Source: Nilaparvata lugens (lineage: Eukaryota > Arthropoda > Insecta > Hemiptera > Delphacidae). Taken from it: 64,000 bases of DNA. The DNA lies in the NCBI RefSeq assembly GCF_014356525.2, contig NC_052505.1:51774970-51838969 (forward strand), written 5' to 3'. Positions 48,406-61,660 of this stretch are shown here, piece after piece. Made by a program: the position numbers and the translations under genes. Below the pieces are notes generated by a model, which had not been told where the DNA came from, ran no database searches, and saw nothing but the letters and a program-made list of their open reading frames with translations. Position 1 is the first letter of the stretch. Each line of letters opens with the position of its first letter.

Positions 48406-51216
48406 GACACAGATAATTCTGAACCGTCTCACTTCCTTAGACGGCTGCATTGAGTGTTAATATGTACTCGCGTGCAAGCACCAGTGAACTCTAGACTTCA
48501 ATGGCAAGCACATTCACTCCATTATGGAAATCTTCGGAAGAAGCGAGATAGAGGGAGTGAGTGTGTGTTCGAGAGAGGGAGTGAAGGAGTAGACCAGCAA
48601 CCGACACCAACCACTCCACTTCAACAAGCAGATAGTAAAACGCTCCTTTTCACTGTTGACGATCCAAAAAACCCGAATATTATTGTTATTAAAATCGCGG
48701 AACTTCCTTTTTGATGAAATAAGATTGTAAGGGGAGAGTGAGTGCGCTTCTGAGAGGGGTGAGGTGGGTGGTAAAAAGAGGCAGAAAAGGAAGTGATGCT
48801 CAGAAGAGAATAAGATAAGAAAGCGGCTTCGAAAAACAGATCAGGTTGCAGGAGAGCAACTGGCACGCGCCCCGCCAGTTGGCTAGCCCGACAGAAACAG
48901 AAACTGAGAGAAAAGAAATGAGTGAAGAGAGAGAAAGGGAAGATTCTACCCTCGGTTTCAGCTGCTGCAGCACATGTCAATAATTTTGTTCACCAATCAC
49001 GACAAGCTCCATCAGCACCTTCACTTTCCACCACTGGCATCTGAAGAACTTTCTGGAATATAATGACATACTTCTATTTCACAATATGAAATTTTGTTCA
49101 TTTTCATCGTTTTTAAAAAATCTGTAGTTATAAGATTATCAAGCTTCTGATGTTGTTAAAAATCATATTCCATTTTGTATAATCATACTATTTTGGGAAA
49201 AATTGTGTAGTTAGAAGATGATTAAGAACCATGGGGTAATGAAACGATTGCTTAATCATCTTCAGGAATAGAAGCAAAGCTGAGAAGAATTACATCAAAA
49301 TCTGTGCTTTTCTTCGTTACAATAATTGATTAAATATGTGAGATTATTAGAATTGCAACAACTATAATAGAATAAAAGGAACTTTCTTGAAAAGCTGAGA
49401 AAGATGGTGTTTCTTAAAAAAATGTTGCTATGCTGTTCCAATACTTAAAACTCATCAATTTACTTACTCAAGTATATCTTTGTTACAAAGACACGCCTTC
49501 ATGGAAAACTCAAGCTGAGTGTTCTCACGACAAAAAGCCAAACTAGGGCGACGTGTTTTTTTAATGTTATCCAGGCTCCCAAAATGAAAACATGCTCAAT
49601 AGGCTCGTAAAGGATTATCACCATGAATTATTGGGATATCTCCGGCTGGTTTTTGCTTCTTTCATATTTAAAAGGTGGGCTTCCAGCCGAAAACAGCCAA
49701 TAAACTATTAAGTGCGATACTTTGAGGAGGTCTCCACGTTTTTCTATCGTTGTTTGTGTGTGTGTTCTATATTTATTTGTACAGCCGCGAGATATGTTTG
49801 AAGAGGTTGTTCTGCTGGTTGGAGACTGTCGTATTTCTTTCGCATTTGGTGAGTTTTTGAAAGAATAAAACTTGGGCCGAAGGACAATGAACGCCATATG
49901 CGATTTAGTTCTGCTTTGTAACCCCAATCTAAAACCGAAACAGTATTTCACCGGCCGTGCCTAAAATCCATAACAACAACACTCTACCTGAGCGGAGGCC
50001 ACCCGCCTAATTTTGGGCATTTTAGAAGGCCTAGTAGCCCAAAGCAGCCGCTCGCTACCTTCTAACAATCGACATTTCTAATTGGAAAATTAGTCTGCGC
50101 CTCAACCCGTGATGGAGCTGCTCAACTTTCGATAGAATCCCATTTTGTAGTGAGTTTGCTGCTGCCTGAGCTGATAAAAAATGTTGAATCTCTTCTTGAC
50201 AGAATTCTAATTCAGTAAGTAGTTGGGTGAAATAACACGTTAAATATGATTAGAAATTCTTATCATTGCTATTATAGATAGTGGGGCTATGCTAATGATG
50301 AGAGTTAAGAAATACCAATTACTCATATTGAAGTCAAGATATTCTGCGACATTATTGTAGTGTTCTTTTGTTATTGCAGTGAAATGCTAATCAGCCTCCA
50401 TGGATACAAACATGTTATTTTCAATGTAATATTAAGTAAAGGAATTGGATTGATTTTCAACAAAGTTCGAAATAAAATCATAATAAGATTGGAAAAACAT
50501 ACCAAAAGCTTAATGAAAACTGTAAAATTTGAATTTTTCAGAGCTATTCAGCAAAGAAATAAATTGCATTATTGATCTACTGTAATAAAGTTCTACTTCC
50601 TCGATCTACAATATCAAATTTAGTTTCATCTTTCAAAGCTTGAGTGAACCCGGAGAATATGTGTGTGATGAATCAACTCTTAATCATTGTTGCCGAGGTA
50701 GAATAACCTGGACATTCCCAAATTTGTGTTGTTTGAGTATTCAAATAGACTATTTAGTCACTACGTATTAACTGATCAAATTATATAAGGCCTATAGCAC
50801 TCTGGGCTACCATGGTAGCTCCACCAAGCGATATCATAGAATCAAATTGGAGCATGTAACACAACTTATTGGAAGTGCGAGCAAACGCACCAAGAAAAGT
50901 GTGGAGAGCCCAAAAATGAAGCTCATTGAATCATATAGTGCATATCCCATTGCGCTTCTATGTGTTTACTCTTATCCCCATTTTGCTTATCCGTGATTGG
51001 TTGAAATATATACATATATTTTCATTTTATGATCATAAAGCTCAACTTGGTGGCAATATTGTTGAAGTGTTTTAGCCACCAGAATCGTGAGCATGGTGGC
51101 CGAGTGTGCCGTTCTGAACTGAGTGAGTACATTCGCTGTCGACTCTTGTCTGGTGTCGATGATGGAGGCGCGTTCCGAAATACAATCCTATACCTGCCAC
51201 CTGATATATTATACAA
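48406..51216. other. No recognisable gene (2.8 kb)
   Basis: GA-rich at 48540-48960. GC-richer patches at 49740-50150 and 51060-51190. A 107-codon minus frame (49628-49951) starts at GTG and has no motif I recognise. A 14-bp perfect palindrome GCTACCATGGTAGC is at 50806-50819. Confidence 0.4.
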
Positions 51217-51963
51217 CTAGCAGGTAACCCGTGCTTCGCAAGGGTCTATTTTAAAACTTTGCAAACTGAAAACTTGACGTAATAAAAAATTCGAAATTTG
51301 AAAAAAGGCCTATAACCATCCTCGGTTAATGAGGAATCTATATGCAAAATTTCAAATCAATTGAAATCAAATCAGTCCAGTAGTTCAGACGTGATGTTGC
51401 GTCAAACATAATTTCCCGTACGTGTATGAGCCAGCTCTTTTCATTATTATATGATGATGGATAGATGGATGATTTATCAGTATCTTTGAATGAGAATAAC
51501 TTTTGAACGGTTTGGGAAATCGGTACGGTTTTCACCATTCATTTTCTCTTGAAATTCTGTATCAAAATCATGTATCATATGACCAACGTTAGTTTTCTAT
51601 CTTCTAACTTTGACATATGACTACTTTCCAATTTAAAAAAATGAAGTTGAATGCAAAATGGCGGAACAAAATTTTGATGCAACAGAAAATCAGTTATTTT
51701 TATTCTAATAGGATCCCCAATTATCTAATGTCCATTTTAGAAGAAATGTTCAGCTGCTTCTATACAACAACTGGAAGCATGACTAATTGAAAACTTGTCG
51801 TAATGAAATCTTGAATATCTGAAAATAGGCATATAAGTATCATCGGTTAATTAAGAATCTATATGAAAAATTTCAAATTAATCAGGTGAGTAGTTCAGAC
51901 GTAATGATGCGTCAAACATTATTCCCTATTCCTTATGTGTATAAGCCAGTTCTTTCATTTTTA

Positions 51964-53265
51964 CTTTCCTTGCCCTACTACCATAGGTAAGGAAAGTATT
52001 GCTTTCCAAAAAAAATTAAGGTACCCAAATTTCAAGTTTTCTATACGTTTCAAGGTCCCCTGAGTCCAAAAACATGATTTTTGGGTGTTGGTCTGTGTGT
52101 GTGTGTGGTGTGTGTGTGTGTGTGTGGTGTGTGTGTGTGTGTGTGTGTGTGTGCATGTGTGTATGTGTGTATGTCTGTGAACACAATAACTCCATTCCTA
52201 ATCAACCGATTGACTTGAAATTTTAAACTTAACGTCCTTATACCATGAGGACCCGACAATAAGAAATTCAATAAAATTCAATTCAAGATGGCGGAAAAAA
52301 TGGCGGATAATTACTAAAAAACCATGTTTTTCACGGTTTTCTCGAAAACGGCTCTAACGATTTTCTTCAAATTTATACCATGGATAGGTATTTATAAGCC
52401 CTATAAACCGACATGAGTCTCATTTCTGGGAAAATTGCAGGAGCTCCTTAATATTTTTGTGAAAAATGGCGGATAATCACTAAAAAACCATGTTATTCAC
52501 GGTTTTCTCGGAAACGGCTCTAACGATTTTCTTCAAATTTATACCCTAGATAGCTATTTATAAGCCCTATCAACTGACTTGAGTCTCATTTCTGGAAAAA
52601 TTGCAGGAGCTCCGTAATATTCTTGAGAAAAATGACGAATAATCACTAAAAAACCATGTTTTTCACGGTTTTCTCGAAAACGGCTCTAACGATTTTCTTC
52701 AAATTTTTACCATGGATAGCTATTTATAAGCCCTATCAACTGACATAAGTCTCATTTCTTGGAAAATTGCAGGAGCTCCGTAATATTCTTGAGAAAAATG
52801 GCGGATAATCGCAAAATAAAAACATGTTTTTCACGATTTTCTAAAAAATGACTTGACCGATTTTTTTCAAATTCATACCCTGTATAGTTATATATCAGCT
52901 CTATAAACTAGCATGAGTTTCCTTCCTGAGAAACTAACAGGGGGTACACCCCATTCTTGAGAAATTTACTTTGTAACCTCCTTCTCGTGCTTGAGGTAGG
53001 CGGGTAGAGCAGTTTATTCAAAAGAACACACGTCGATATTTTATTTGTAGAACAGCTGTTTTGACAACTTTTAAAAAATCCTTAAATTTCATAATTCAAA
53101 CAAAGGGAAATGTACTCTGAAAACAATAACAATAGTATAATCGTAGTTTTAATAAAATTATTAAGCCGCCAATCGGCATAATGTTGTTCCCCTAGATTAT
53201 CCTCGTTTAAGAATGAGGCTTATAGATCAATGAGCAAGGAAAGTAGTGTGAGTGTACCACACCAG
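51964..53265 (-). mobile_element. Family E element, copy 4, nested in Helitron
   Basis: Reverse orientation: 3' end CTTTCCTTGCCC at 51964, 5' end CCACACCAG at 53265. Flanked by the 7-bp direct repeat ATTTTTA (51957-51963, 53266-53272). Other E copies also abut AAAAAT, so this may be target duplication or preference. It is longer than copies 2 and 3 because a 166-bp internal module is present about four times. Contains a GT tract with interruptions (52090-52170). No coding capacity. Confidence 0.7.
52301..52960. repeat. 166-bp tandem repeat, about 4 units
   Basis: Units start at TGGCGGATAA or its variants at 52301, 52467, 52633 and 52799, exactly 166 bp apart. Each holds ACCATGTTTTTCACGGTTTT, GGCTCTAACGATTTTCTTC, a Met/Ile-rich AT stretch and GCAGGAGCTCC. 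The last unit is the most diverged. Confidence 0.9.
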
Positions 53266-53281
53266 ATTTTTATAGTATAGA

Positions 53282-53704
53282 TAACTGAAGAAGACATAAT
53301 ACTTGAAAACCTCACAGAATCATATTGGTTTTTTTCAATACATCAATGAATTTTAGTATCGATTAAATCCTTCTCAATTTGAATCAGGCAGCCTTTTGTT
53401 TTCCCAATTCAAAAAAATACCTTAAATATTTGTTTCACTGGGAATTTGTGTCTGATAGTACATTATAACTGGAGAATATAAATTATTACTTATTTCATTG
53501 TGATCTATTCATGTTTTTCTTATGAAATTCAATGATACAGCATGAAGACTATGTCCATTTCATTCGTATTGGTGGCAAAATTCTACATTAAAGATAACTA
53601 TTTGATAAAATCCAAGTTCAATTGTAATGAAAACAAATTCCTTCAAAAAATAATTGATAATAATACGTTTTGAGGGGAAAAATTAAGAACAACAAAATTG
53701 GGAA
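53282..53704. other. No recognisable gene
   Basis: Unassigned AT-rich spacer between the Helitron and the tRNA-like sequence. Confidence 0.4.
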
Positions 53705-53770
53705 GAATCGAGATTCGAAATGAGAAACCATCGCTCCGAAAGCGAGTGTTTTACCATTACGCTACATTAA
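53705..53770 (-). pseudogene. tRNA-like sequence (pseudo-tRNA or SINE head)
   Basis: On the minus strand: an A-box match TAGCGTAATGG, an anticodon-arm-like stem TCGC/GCGA around a 7-nt loop TTTCGGA, and a B-box-like TTCGAATCTC. The acceptor stem does not pair well by eye, and the B-box lacks the canonical GG. More likely a decayed tRNA or SINE head than a working tRNA. Confidence 0.4.
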
Positions 53771-56675
53771 CAGCATTATAACCTCCTCATAAAAAACACT
53801 CTTCTGGGCAGGGCTACAACAATGTAGCATATGACGTATGGAACTCGATGTACGGTAGCATGAATGAAATTTGTACATTAATTCTGAAAATTCTAGAAGG
53901 AGAATTGAAATTTGGGCTTCCAGGGGCACGACATTAGAATTTATGTGCAAAATTTGGAGATCTAAATCACTCCCGTTTTTCCGGTATGCAATCCACAAGT
54001 TGACATGTTTTGATGCGAACAAACACAACCCTACTCTCTCTTATTTTATTTATAGATGCTGTGATCCTGCCTAATCAACCACTTGCCAAAGGTGTATAAG
54101 GACCTTGAAAATTAAAAATTGCCGAATAACAGCATGCTAAACGACAATTTCCTCCACTATAGATTATGTTAATTATCGGAAACCATGTTTCACGAATTAG
54201 CAAATAACTAGAAACTAACGACACGGAAAGCAAGGAAGGAATGCTGCGAATGGTGAGTACAAAAGGGTTGTTGACCCTTGACTATTCGAAAACGAAAGCA
54301 AGCAATTAAACAGCGGAGCAGCAGCACATGCGAGCGAATATATATGATTTACAAATACCTGGAGAAATAAATTCAAACTACGTGTACAATTTCATTCAAA
54401 GCGAGATTGATCTGACGGGAGATTGATATCATACGCCCTATGTGCCTGTAATGCCCTCAACAAACGCTACAAAACAATAAACGGGGCTCTGTATAGACTA
54501 ACTACTACATGCACTACAGGCCTGCTTACTAGCTACTGTGTTGAGTGGTTGAAACGTTCAGTACTGGAAACTGTAATTTCACTGTTTATGAATGCATTTT
54601 TCATGTAGTTCAACACATCAAGAGTTTCACAAAATGGGTATTTTGTGTGACAAGATTGCAAAATAACAGATTTCTGCATTAGGAGAAAACATGTTGTCAA
54701 GGGTCGAAAGCAAGTGAAAAATTTTTCTTGGTTGCTGCAAAAATACCTTGCGCATGAATCATTCGTTACATTTTCCCTAACCCATGTATGAGAAGTAAAT
54801 AGAAGAATGCAATAGAGAACCTCACTACACTAACAACCTTTTTTGGACAATTTATTTGACAAAAGTAAAAAATTGAGTTTATATGTTACGTGGTGATGAA
54901 GAAATAAATAATTGATTTTTTTTCATCTTTCTTGATTGAATTTTTTGAACAATTATACATCTTCTTGTGAGTATTTAAAAAAATGTTAACCCCTTTGTTT
55001 GGAGCTCTTCTAGGTATATTTTCTAACTAAATCTAGTACTAACTATTAATTCATTGACTTTGGAAACACCACAACTGAAAAATATAGTTTTCTTACAAAA
55101 AAGTGAACAATTTATTAATAGTTTTGTTAGTTTATCTCGCGATTGAGTTTGTTTTCATTTTCTATCGATAACTATTAGGCCATAGTTTGAGAAGTGATTA
55201 CCGTGAAACAACCTACATTTCCCGAAGAACCTTGCAGTGGGGTATTTTACGACCTCGGTGCCATCCATGGACAAAACTCCTAAACGGCTTACGAAGGGAG
55301 GATATTACTTTATTTACGACAAACCATAATTCATCTTCTGTGACTTACAAACGTGCTGTATCAAATTTTATTTGCCTTTCTATTAGTTCATGCACAGTGA
55401 AATGGGAAAATTGAACTATGACGCGAAATGTGAACTCCATTTTCAACATTATTTTCTCAGAGTAGTAGCCTACACAATTTAAAGGAGGAAAGTATTTCAA
55501 GATAAACGAGGTCAGTGTTATACTACATAATTTATGATTGTTGATTATGCCAACTAGTATCATGTAAGCTCTAAACGAATAAATGAATTTGTTAATGATC
55601 TTTGCCGTGATCCTGGGCTCAAACGACAAAATCGTTTGCTACCCGAAAACTCATGACTCAAAACTCATTTGACATTTATTTTAACTATCCAATCGTATGT
55701 TGCCAGGTCTCCTTACTCATGTCGCGAGCGACAAATGTTGTTCTGCAGCATGTTATGTAGTTGCAAACAAATATGCCACAAAGGTGACAGAGATTCGTAA
55801 TTGTCGAGTATGCTATATGAGCTGAGAATGAATGGAAAAACATAGGTTATAATACGTTTATTGTTCACTGAGATTTGTAAGTTGCTTGTTGATTTTTTCT
55901 TTGCTGCTGCCCTGAGTCAAAGAACTTCAAGTATGAAAGGAAGAATGATAGTGCATCTATCACGAGATGAATGTGTTACTCGCTTATAATTGTCTAAAAT
56001 AGTTGTAATAGTTCATAGTAGTGAAGAAAGCATTTCCAAAATACCGACAAGCCACGAATCCTGAATTCAAAAACAATGTTAAGTCAGCCATCTTTCATGG
56101 GACCTAATTGCATAGAGCAGCACCTCTCATTCCAAGCGCCAAACAGCTATATAATCAAGGGAAGCAGCCCACCTCATTCCTCTCATTCCAGCCCACCACC
56201 CCTCATACCTGCATAACCTCAGATCAGGTTGTGGCGAGACTTGTTTTGGGAACCCAAACTATAAATCCGTATCATAATTGCTGATTTTCAGTGCAGTTAA
56301 GAATGTGGTCTAGACAATAACGTTGGACAATCTGCTAAAAAGTATGCTACTTTTAGATCAATTTATGTATTTGTTGTAGCTGTATTTTTTATCTACATAT
56401 TCTAGTTCTATAATCGGTCAATAAAAAATGACTAAATTAAAAAGTTATTTCAAGTCAGGAATGGGTGGCCACAATTTGTAACTAAAAAATTTACTCCTTC
56501 ACCTGGGGAAGCAATAAAGGTCCATCAAATAAACCCATCAAACAATATGCGATTAATGAAATTCAAAGTTGAGGAACACTGATAGCATTGACACTCGATT
56601 CAAATCAATTCAAACTGCAATTCTGAAACTACAGTGCTCAAGTCGAATTAACAGTCCTATCAGATTTTTTTCAGT
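53771..56675. other. No recognisable gene (2.9 kb)
   Basis: Unassigned. Short frames on both strands (up to 94 codons) overlap one another and lack motifs. Confidence 0.4.
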
Positions 56676-57690
56676 GTATTAAATAAATCTTTATTCAATG
56701 ACAATTACATTACAAAATAACAATAATAATATAATTAATATGTATAAAATATACGTATATATTATATTAATGTATTAGTTCAGTGTTTCCTGTATTCTGT
56801 TCATCAAAATATCGCAAAAATCTACGAGACTCCACATATTGCTGATGTTTGCTAATGTTTTAGCTGTCCACAAAAATCGTATATTTTTACATCAATAATG
56901 CAAACTTATCTATCTATTGACCAATACAACAAATTATCACACATAATGTTACTTGAAGAAAGAAATGCATCAAGCCAAGGCTTATTTACATACCCTGCAC
57001 TTCAATATATCTACTAAAAAGTATGTAGTAATAAAGTAGTATAATAATACAATTATTCATCATTTCAATAATACATAGTTTTATATTATAGTTTCTATAA
57101 TGTTGTATTATGTCTTGATTCATGAAAGGATCTTCTATAACTCAATCAAAATCAAATCTCATTTTATAATGTATCTGGAATTGTATTTCTCACAGGTTCT
57201 GCGAAGTTTATACTTTGTACAGTATACGACATACTACAATATAAACTAAGTAACATCAGCATTAATAACATTATTCTGTAGACAGTAGAAGACAATAAAT
57301 CAAGATAATTGGGTCACAGTGAACATCCTGGCGAAGGAATGAGCGTAACTTACTTCTTGGACAATTTATAGTGTATAAATCAAAATTCGGGGAAGAAACA
57401 GTCTTGGGCTGTGCCTTATAGTCCTTCCCCGATCATTTTAAAGAATTGTGTTTTGCTTATCAATAAATAAATAACGAGCGTAGCTCGGTTCCCCGATATT
57501 GATGAATTAAATACTCGATATTGAGAGTTGAAACTAAATCCTTTTCATTCAATAAGTAAATAAGTTACTGTTACAAATATACTCTTGAAAAACTGAAAAA
57601 CCCATTATATTCATAAATTAAATTGAATACAATTCGATAACAAATTTAAAAACTTATGTGGGATACCATAGAGGCCGCAGGCCTCTTCAG
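56676..57690 (-). mobile_element. Probable LINE 3' UTR (candidate)
   Basis: Read on the minus strand, it is a long AT-rich non-coding stretch ending TTGAATAAAGATTTATTTAA, like a polyadenylated LINE 3' end. It contains an inverted pair TCGGGGAAGGACT / TTCTTCCCCGA (57387-57441), and CGAGC-GTA-GCTCG (57475-57487) forms a 5-bp stem triloop. No RT coding is left. Alternatively it is a host 3' UTR. Confidence 0.3.
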
Positions 57691-59307
57691 CATGTACCAG
57701 AGTAGAATATTATCAATAATTTCAGTGAAGTGTCGTTATAGAGAGGGGAAATTCGTAGCTATAGTGATAACAGCAATGCTCCCAAACCCAACCCATACTG
57801 AGAGTATGAAGTGAATTTCACTAAAGAGGGGCGATATGGTGTGAAGCACATAGACTACACTGCACCGTCTAGTTTAGTTCTGTTGATCTACGCATGAGTG
57901 CGCTTCCAACAAAGCACCGGCATGACACAGATCATAATACAACGAAATATTGGAGCCAGTACCACCTGTTTCCCAATTTCCTACCGCCGAACAAACTCTG
58001 TTCCCTTGTCATTACTAGCCCTCTCCATCTTCCCCACCACTCAAAACTCCTGACCTCTTACACCGCCACACCAAACACGATAACATAATATCTGTCATAA
58101 TAATTTTCGATTAATTTACAACAAAACTTTTAAGAGCTCTTGTCACTCTCTGAAACTTTTCCATCTTATTTGGGAGCCGTTTTAGTGATGGCGGAAAATC
58201 TTATTTTTTATCTTGTAATCTGATTTTATGAATAAGCTGTTAAGAGTTCTTACTTTACAGCCAAGCTTCCTTCTTAACTTCAGAACTACAAATTATTGTA
58301 TTACCAAAATATTGAGAATTATATTTCTATGAAAACCTCCACCATGTAAAATTTCATACCAGTTTTATGTCCATGTCTCACTGATATTGCTTTGAAGATG
58401 AATTCTGCTTCCTCTAATCTTTCATGCATACAAGTATTGATTCAGAAATCATAGCAATAGAAAAAGCAAAATGTACTTTGTGCAAGTAGCAGCTTTTAAC
58501 AATGCTTGATCCTCTCTATGAGAATTGCAATCCTACTCATAGGAACATTTTAATAATCATTTATATATTATTGAGCAAGAAATTATATTTTTCAATAATT
58601 TCATAATGAATTTTCATAAGAAAGATGAAATATTTTGTTAATTATTGATTCTACATTGTTAAAAGACGATATGGCAACACAGCAAAGTGAGAAAGAGATA
58701 GCGCTATCCGCTTTGTAGAATGATAGACAAGGATAGCAATACTATCGCTAATCAAACACTGCTATTATAACGTGAACCTCACTATAGGCAGTTTCGAGGG
58801 TATTCATCCAGTTTTGACAGTGGCTATGCGGCGGACGCACGACAGTGTCGAATGCCTCCTGCATGGTTGGCTCTCACATCACGAGTTGAGAGTTCCACAC
58901 AAGTTGGCTTAGCTTGCTAAGCTCATATCTTTGCTCAAATACATTCTGCCGTCCTAAATGTATGGAAAAAGAAAATATGAAAAGCTTTCAACAATTTTAT
59001 CATCAGTTTTATACAAACAACAGATTTGAAAAAATTCTAATCTATCTTCTAGATTTGCGAAAAACTACCAACTGCCATTGATGGTGTATGCGAAGATTCC
59101 TTACTTATCATTAAAATGATGTAATATTATGAACTATTTTCGGTTACTTCGATCAGAATATGGTAAACTTCTACTAGATCCCAAAAATTCCCAGTTCATC
59201 ATCCATATTTGTGAACCACTTAACAAACGCATAAACAATCATAGGTCCACCCTTAAAGGTGATGTAGAAACACTACTTGGTTGATGGGGTAGCTGTCTCA
59301 GTTACGG
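57691..59307. other. No recognisable gene; possible short repeat at 58665-58790
   Basis: 58665-58790 (AAAGAGATAGCGCTATCCGC and later AGGATAGCAATACTATCGC) has internal inverted similarity suggestive of a MITE or short repeat, but I cannot bound it. Otherwise unassigned. Confidence 0.3.
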
Positions 59308-59319
59308 AAGAATCCGAGA

Positions 59320-59381
<62 letters not shown>

Positions 59382-59440
59382 GAGAGAGTGAGAGGGAAGG
59401 AGTGAGAAAGGGAGAGAGAGAGAGTGAGTGAGTGAGTGAG
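59308..59440. repeat. (GA)n microsatellite with GTGA variants
   Basis: GA array (purest at 59323-59378) grading into GAGTGAGAGA variants. Confidence 0.9.
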
Positions 59441-60723
59441 AGATATGAATAAAGTGAGTGAGAGAATGAGAGGGAAAGAAGCTAGGCAGATGGTCGTACA
59501 GTCTGCTTCCTGCTAGACTATATACCTTACTATTCCACCATATTGCACCCCAATCTTATTTTGCTTCCTTACAAACGTCATCTTAATAATCATCATGACA
59601 ATCAACCTCATCATCATCATCACATCATCATCATCATCGTCATCGTTATCCTGGTCGTCTGCGAGTCGTATCATCTCATCTTATAATCTGTAGTCAGAGA
59701 ATAGCTCTACAATGATTGGAAACAGCCAGATTGTTTATTCTATGTAATAGTGACTTAGAAAATAAAATAAGGACATTAATATTATAGTCGAACTATCTCC
59801 GTTGGACAAATCATACGTTAGCAGCGTATATCAAATCATAAATGAATCAATGAGAGCTTTTGTATTGGACTAGCTGAAAAAGGTGTGATTCGCTGGTTTT
59901 TCTAGCTCAAATTTTCTTCTTTATTATGATTTGAGTAAACTACTTTTGTATTTATATCGTTTTTGAATCATTGAAACTGAAAATTCTCTGTTTAACCAAT
60001 TTCTGAGTAGAAATTTTACTCACGTCAATGAAAATGGAAACATAACCTTATCTTTAGATAATGCAATTTATAAGAAACCAGGAAAGAGTCAGTTCTGTCT
60101 CCAGCCTGTTTTTCTCTCCCAATCATTATATATGATTAAATCAAATTAGAGACAAATTTTGTCTCTCTACTAGTGAATGATAAAAACAACCGAACTGTGT
60201 AAGAATCATCTGAATATTGACTGATCTAATGAGATCTGATCCAACCACTTCAGATCTACTGTTAACACCATTATTTACCATCGCAAGGTGTCTTCACAAT
60301 GGTAGGAATTGTTATAATTCACCAGTTCAATGTGATGTGATAAATGACGATGAAGGAAAAACTTTTGTTTGAATTCTGGAATTGTAAATCACTGGAATTC
60401 TATTCGAATATTTAAAGTAGTAAATCGTTTGGAAAGCTATTCTGTTGTGTAGGCTAACAAAAGTGTATGGTTTGAATCCTAATGTATGAAATAGTATAGG
60501 AGAGGATATAAAATATATAAAATATATAAATATAAAAATATACTATAGGAAAGGATTAATCTGTTGCATCATACTTGACAACATGATGGAAAACAAGTGG
60601 AAAGAAGAGATTGAATGTGAAAGCAATATGATAAGAATGCCTGACAAATTGCTCAGTGTGAGGTTTGGGATGGTCGGATAATAACAGCTACCCCACAATA
60701 GTAACTGGTCGGGCAAATCAGAG
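59441..60723. other. No recognisable gene
   Basis: Includes a short TCA array at about 59600-59645. Otherwise unassigned. Confidence 0.4.
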
Positions 60724-60772
60724 CTCTAGCATCTAGCATCTAGCATCTAGCATCTAGCATCTAGCATCTAGT
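60724..60772. repeat. Heptanucleotide (TCTAGCA)n tandem repeat
   Basis: About seven units of TCTAGCA, the last degenerate. Confidence 0.9.
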
Positions 60773-61175
60773 ATCCAGTGAGTCTAGGCGTAGGAAGAAA
60801 ACTCTACTCCAATCTACTACAAACACATCAAACCCTTCCACTAATCACAATCCTATTACTGCCAGCGAAGATAATTCACTGTTGGGAGCTACGTTGAAAA
60901 GCACTCCTGCTGTTACTCCAATGATGCTTCCCTGAAAGGAAGTAGTTATCCATATCCATGCACTACGGTAGTTCAATGCAGTAAGTGATCAAACTCACAT
61001 GAAACGAACGATAGATACACATAAAAACATACAACGATAATAGTAAAAAATAGCAAGACATAAATTCAAAATTAAAATAGACCTCTAACATAAAATAGTT
61101 AGAAATGTAAATTACTCCTTCAATTCTTACAAAGTAACATTCACTCACACACTAACACGTTGTGCACCAAGCTGA

Positions 61176-61405
61176 AAGAGAGAGAGAGAGTGAGTGAGAG
61201 AGAGCAAGAATGAGAGGAAGAGAGAGAGAGGGAGAGAGTGTGAGAGAGCAAGAATGAGAGGAGAGAGAGAGAGAGAGAGAGGGAGAGAGTGAGAGAGAGC
61301 AAGAATGAGAGGAGAGAGAGAGAGAGTGAGTGAGAGAGAGCAAGAATGAGAGGAAGAGAGAGTAGAGAGTGTGTGTGTGTGTGTGAGAAATAGAGAGAGA
61401 GTGTT
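61176..61405. repeat. GA-rich minisatellite
   Basis: GA array in which GAGCAAGAATGAGAGGA recurs four times (near 61200, 61247, 61298 and 61338), so the array has a higher-order unit of roughly 40-50 bp. The L/S-rich minus frames are its translation. Confidence 0.85.
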
Positions 61406-61443
61406 TGAGAGAGAAGCTAACAATTTATTATCTTGAAACTTAC

Positions 61444-61660
61444 CACCCAACATAGATTTCAGTCCGCTATTCGTCTTCACAAGATAGTTTGACTGCGAGC
61501 AGTTTGGATTGAGGGGACGGGTAGGGGCCACCTGCCATAACAATAATTTTCGGATCATAAATGATGAACAAGGAGACCTTGGCTGTTGGCACGGGGCAAA
61601 CGATCGCTTTATCGGCTTTATCTCAATGGTTGTACCCAAATCAGTCGAACTCGTTGACGC
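61444..61660 (-). CDS. Candidate internal exon of an unidentified gene
   Basis: The minus strand from 61660 to 61444 (217 bp) is open in one frame for 72 codons and is clearly less AT-rich than its surroundings. It is preceded by a possible acceptor (GCTTGTTTAG, exon from GCGTCAACG) and followed by a near-consensus donor (GGTG|GTAAGTTT at 61443). The peptide is non-repetitive (IKPIKRSFAPCQQPRSP, LLLWQVAPTRPLNPNCSQSN, LVKTNSGLKSMLG). The GA minisatellite begins soon after the donor and would be intronic. I do not recognise the family. No neighbouring exon was identified, so it could be chance. Confidence 0.3.

Larger units (their letters stand above)
51217..53281 (-). mobile_element. Non-autonomous Helitron, family H2, copy 2, with nested family E element
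   Basis: Minus strand: 3' end CTAG (51217-51220) before a host T, with hairpin at 51227-51245 matching copy 1. The 5' end TCTATACTATAA lies at 53281 after a host A. Between them, the E element (51964-53265) separates the GCCAGTTCTTTC block from TATAGTATAGA, which are adjacent in copy 1. Excluding the insert the Helitron is about 760 bp, as in copy 1, and it has the same duplicated internal module. Confidence 0.7.
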
